From the NCBI RefSeq assembly GCF_003001675.1, contig NZ_PVYW01000016.1:124001-188000 (forward strand): a DNA stretch of 64,000 nucleotides, given 5' to 3'. The position numbers and the translations under genes were made by a program. Shown here in pieces: positions 61,935 to 64,000 of the stretch (position 1 is its first letter; every line of letters starts with the position of its first letter). The DNA comes from Cohnella sp. SGD-V74 (GTDB lineage Bacteria; Bacillota; Bacilli; Paenibacillales; Paenibacillaceae). The notes below the pieces were generated by a model. That model made no database searches and had not been told where the DNA came from. It saw nothing but the letters and a program-made list of their open reading frames with translations.

Positions 61935-62249
61935 ATGGTTAAAGTGATGCCGCTGCGAGTCGGGGAATGGACGGCGATCGGCGTCGAGGTGCTGCTGCCG
62001 AAGACGACGCTTCTGGCCGTGACGGCCGGTCCGGGATACATTATGTGCGGCGCTCTGGATGTCCAGTTGCTCAACGAGAGGCTGAAGGACCGCGCGATCG
62101 TCGCGGGCCGCGCCGTGGGGGTCAAGACGATCGAACAGCTGCTGGATGCGCCGCTCGAATCCGTTACCGACGCCGCGCAAGCCCTTGGCATTACCGCGGG
62201 CATGCGCGGGCGGGAAGCGATTCGAATTATGGCGGAAGCCGCTTCGTAA
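61935..62249 (+). CDS. yunC: DUF1805 (YunC-like) protein
   Basis: A 104-residue cytoplasmic protein. The motif TTLLAVTAGPGYIMCGALDV is characteristic of DUF1805/YunC; the function is unknown. ATG 61935 follows GGGAGGTGATT. It is convergent with mtnA and ends only five bases before it. Confidence 0.88.
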   Translation: MVKVMPLRVGEWTAIGVEVLLPKTTLLAVTAGPGYIMCGALDVQLLNERLKDRAIVAGRAVGVKTIEQLLDAPLESVTDAAQALGITAGMRGREAIRIMAEAAS

Positions 62250-62254
62250 CGAGA

Positions 62255-63325
62255 TTATTCGAACAGCTTGCGCAAGCTCTCCTCGTACGGAGCGGTTACG
62301 ATTCCCTTTTCGGTCACGATTGCGGTCACCAGATCTGCCGGGGTGACGTCGAATGCCGGGTTGTACACCGCTACTCCTTCGGGAGCGGTGCGCTTGCCGA
62401 AGCCGACGGTTACTTCGTCGGGATGGCGCTCCTCGATCGGAATGTCGGCGCCCGTCGGCGTCGACAGATCGATGGTCGACAGCGGACAAGCGACGTAGAA
62501 AGGAATGCCGTGCGCCTTGGCCAGCACGGCCACGCTGTACGTGCCGATCTTGTTGGCGACGTCGCCGTTGGCGGCGACGCGGTCCGTGCCGACGATGACC
62601 GCCTGGATCCAGCCTTTGGACATGACGTGGCCGGCCATATTGTCGCAGATCAGCGTCACGTCAACGCCTGCTCGCTGCAGCTCGAAGGCGGTCAGGCGAG
62701 CGCCTTGCAGCACGGGACGAGTCTCGTCCGCGAATACTTTGAGCTGAATGCCTTGCTCCAGCGCCAGATAGAACGGAGCAAGCGCCGTGCCGTACTTGGC
62801 CGTGGCAAGTCCCCCTGCGTTGCAGTGGGTAAGTATGCCCATGCCGTCCTTGAACAACGTCAGCGCGTGCTCGCCGATCAGACGGTTCGTCTCCTCGTCC
62901 TCGGCGTGGATTTGTTTCGCTTCGTCCAGCAGCGCTTGCGTCGCTTCTTCCGGCTCGAGTCCGAGCGAGGCGAGCGCCTGGGCCCGCGCCTTCATCCGAT
63001 CGAGCGCCCAGAACAGGTTCACGGCGGTCGGCCGGGACGTCGCCAGATGCTCGGCGTGGCGGGTCGCCTCCGCAGCCCAGTCGGCCGGGCTTCCGGCGAA
63101 GCCTTGGACGCCGAGCACGACGCCGTAAGCGGCCGCGATGCCGATCGCCGGCGCTCCCCGCACCTTCAGCTCCCGGATCGCTTCCCAGACGTCCTGAGGC
63201 GTCGTCAGATGAAGATAGACGGTCTCCTCCGGAAGAAGGCGCTGATCGAGCAGCGACAGCGCATCGTTTTCCCAGATAAGGGATTGCAGTACTTCGTGAT
63301 TCGCCTGTTGCGATTCATGGCTCAT
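62255..63325 (-). CDS. mtnA: S-methyl-5-thioribose-1-phosphate isomerase
   Basis: A 356-residue enzyme of methionine salvage that converts methylthioribose-1-phosphate to methylthioribulose-1-phosphate. [44 protein letters not shown] and VACPLSTID are diagnostic of MtnA (eIF2B-related fold) and include the catalytic Cys and Asp region. GAGAGGAG lies about ten bases before ATG 63325. It is downstream of mtnK by 45 bp on the same strand. Confidence 0.96.
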   Translation of the reverse strand: MSHESQQANHEVLQSLIWENDALSLLDQRLLPEETVYLHLTTPQDVWEAIRELKVRGAPAIGIAAAYGVVLGVQGFAGSPADWAAEATRHAEHLATSRPTAVNLFWALDRMKARAQALASLGLEPEEATQALLDEAKQIHAEDEETNRLIGEHALTLFKDGMGILTHCNAGGLATAKYGTALAPFYLALEQGIQLKVFADETRPVLQGARLTAFELQRAGVDVTLICDNMAGHVMSKGWIQAVIVGTDRVAANGDVANKIGTYSVAVLAKAHGIPFYVACPLSTIDLSTPTGADIPIEERHPDEVTVGFGKRTAPEGVAVYNPAFDVTPADLVTAIVTEKGIVTAPYEESLRKLFE

Positions 63326-63370
63326 TGGTTTGATGCTCCTCTCGATTCTTTTGCCCGTCGGCTTGCGGAT

Positions 63371-64000
63371 CTATACCCGGGCGGCGGAATCGGCAATATC
63401 GATGATGTCTTCGATGGACGCGATCCGGCGATTGCGCTTGATCAGCGTCGTTCCGATCGCGAGCGCCAGTCTTTGCGCCCGGGCTCGCACGTCGGCGTCC
63501 GGAATTTTATCGATGTCTGCGACGTGCGCTAGACCGACGATCCGGCGAACGATTTTGGCTCCGGCGAAGCCGGCCGTATCCTGCAGAAGCCTGCTTACAT
63601 AGTCGTTCTGGTAGCCCGCCGTCTTGGCGATCCGATCGACGCCGTGCTCGTTCCACAGCGCGCGGAATTTCCGCTCGAAGCCGTTCCAGATGTCGCGGAT
63701 CGCGGCGAGCAAATACTGTCTGCGCTCTTGGCGGGAAGCTTCGTCCGCAGACCAATGCTCCTGCGACGCATAGTGCAGCAGCAAGTTCGCGATCACCGCG
63801 CCTATGTCGAAGCCCATCGGTCCGAAGTAGGCGAATTCGGGGTCGATCACCTTGGTCGACTGCTCGGTGACGAAGATGCTGCCGGTGTGCAGATCCCCGT
63901 GAAGCAGCGCCTGCGCGTGCGTCAGAAATTTCTCCCGGAGCAGAGCGACTTCCAGATGAAGCTCCTGATCGGCCCACAGCTTTTCGGCATCCGCTTGCAG
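63371..64000 (-). CDS. mtnK: S-methyl-5-thioribose kinase, start beyond window end
   Basis: The C-terminal 209 residues are visible; the frame is open through base 64000. It phosphorylates methylthioribose, the step before MtnA. LLHGDLHTGSIFV contains the catalytic-loop Asp, and VIDPEFAYFGPMGFD holds the metal-binding region of this kinase family. No riboswitch can be assessed because the upstream region is outside the window. Confidence 0.94.
   Translation of the reverse strand: MQADAEKLWADQELHLEVALLREKFLTHAQALLHGDLHTGSIFVTEQSTKVIDPEFAYFGPMGFDIGAVIANLLLHYASQEHWSADEASRQERRQYLLAAIRDIWNGFERKFRALWNEHGVDRIAKTAGYQNDYVSRLLQDTAGFAGAKIVRRIVGLAHVADIDKIPDADVRARAQRLALAIGTTLIKRNRRIASIEDIIDIADSAARV

Noticed and set aside
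1-64000. tRNA, rRNA, riboswitch or replication origin
   Set aside because: I read the gaps for such structures and recognised none; the mtnK leader, where an S-box would be expected, lies outside the window.

Overview
The window reads as chromosome of a GC-rich, spore-forming, S-layer-bearing Firmicute, most like Paenibacillaceae (Paenibacillus or Cohnella). The signs are YesM/YesN-type two-component pairs next to sugar ABC transporters, lipoprotein binding proteins with Ser/Pro linkers, an SLH-domain surface protein, sporulation gene yhbH, class Ib nrdIEF, and mtnK-mtnA. This placement is inferred from gene content, not from a database search.

Positions 1-45343 are almost entirely glycan acquisition. 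(1) Two GH42 beta-galactosidase genes (the first cut by the window edge) precede permease-permease-binding protein and a YesM kinase/YesN regulator pair (1-10706). A cutC gene follows. (2) A secreted multidomain glycosidase and an SLH-anchored surface protein form a cell-surface pair (12000-17323). Next comes a non-coding stretch with an eleven-copy 50-bp tandem array. (3) A long operon (18957-31903) holds a lipoprotein binding protein, a membrane-anchored protein with two carbohydrate-binding-like modules joined to a second binding-protein domain, two permease pairs, an NHL-repeat/YIP1-like membrane protein and a DUF5696 protein. A GntR-LacI hybrid regulator, a GH38 alpha-mannosidase and a cytoplasmic GH18 enzyme follow. 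A shared palindrome (core GGTATACC, or GG-ATATA-CC) lies upstream of this operon, of the regulator and of the mannosidase, so these look like one regulon. CcpA-type cre sites lie upstream of this operon and of the next kinase gene. (4) A second kinase/regulator pair precedes a third transporter set (40136-43983), interrupted by an unrecognised TIM-barrel-like gene and ending with an FAD-dependent oxidoreductase. None of the transporter sets encodes an ABC ATPase, so a shared MsmX-type ATPase elsewhere is expected.

Positions 45344-64000 are mainly housekeeping: a gene remnant, a small secreted protein, yhbH, a SEC-C protein, sbcD-sbcC, a zinc-ribbon transposase-like gene, small membrane proteins, a PAS-GGDEF-EAL protein, the nrdI-nrdE-nrdF operon behind two NrdR-like boxes, a DUF1805 protein and the methionine-salvage genes mtnA and mtnK (mtnK cut by the window end).

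The items most worth following up are the composite transporter operon with its TTTGGTATACCAAA regulon, and the transposase-like zinc-ribbon gene at 53582-54241. That gene has lost the DDE nuclease part and sits behind a consensus promoter with two LexA/DinR-like boxes. Several tandem arrays (50-bp, 52-bp, 39-bp, 12-bp, 7-bp) are also described.
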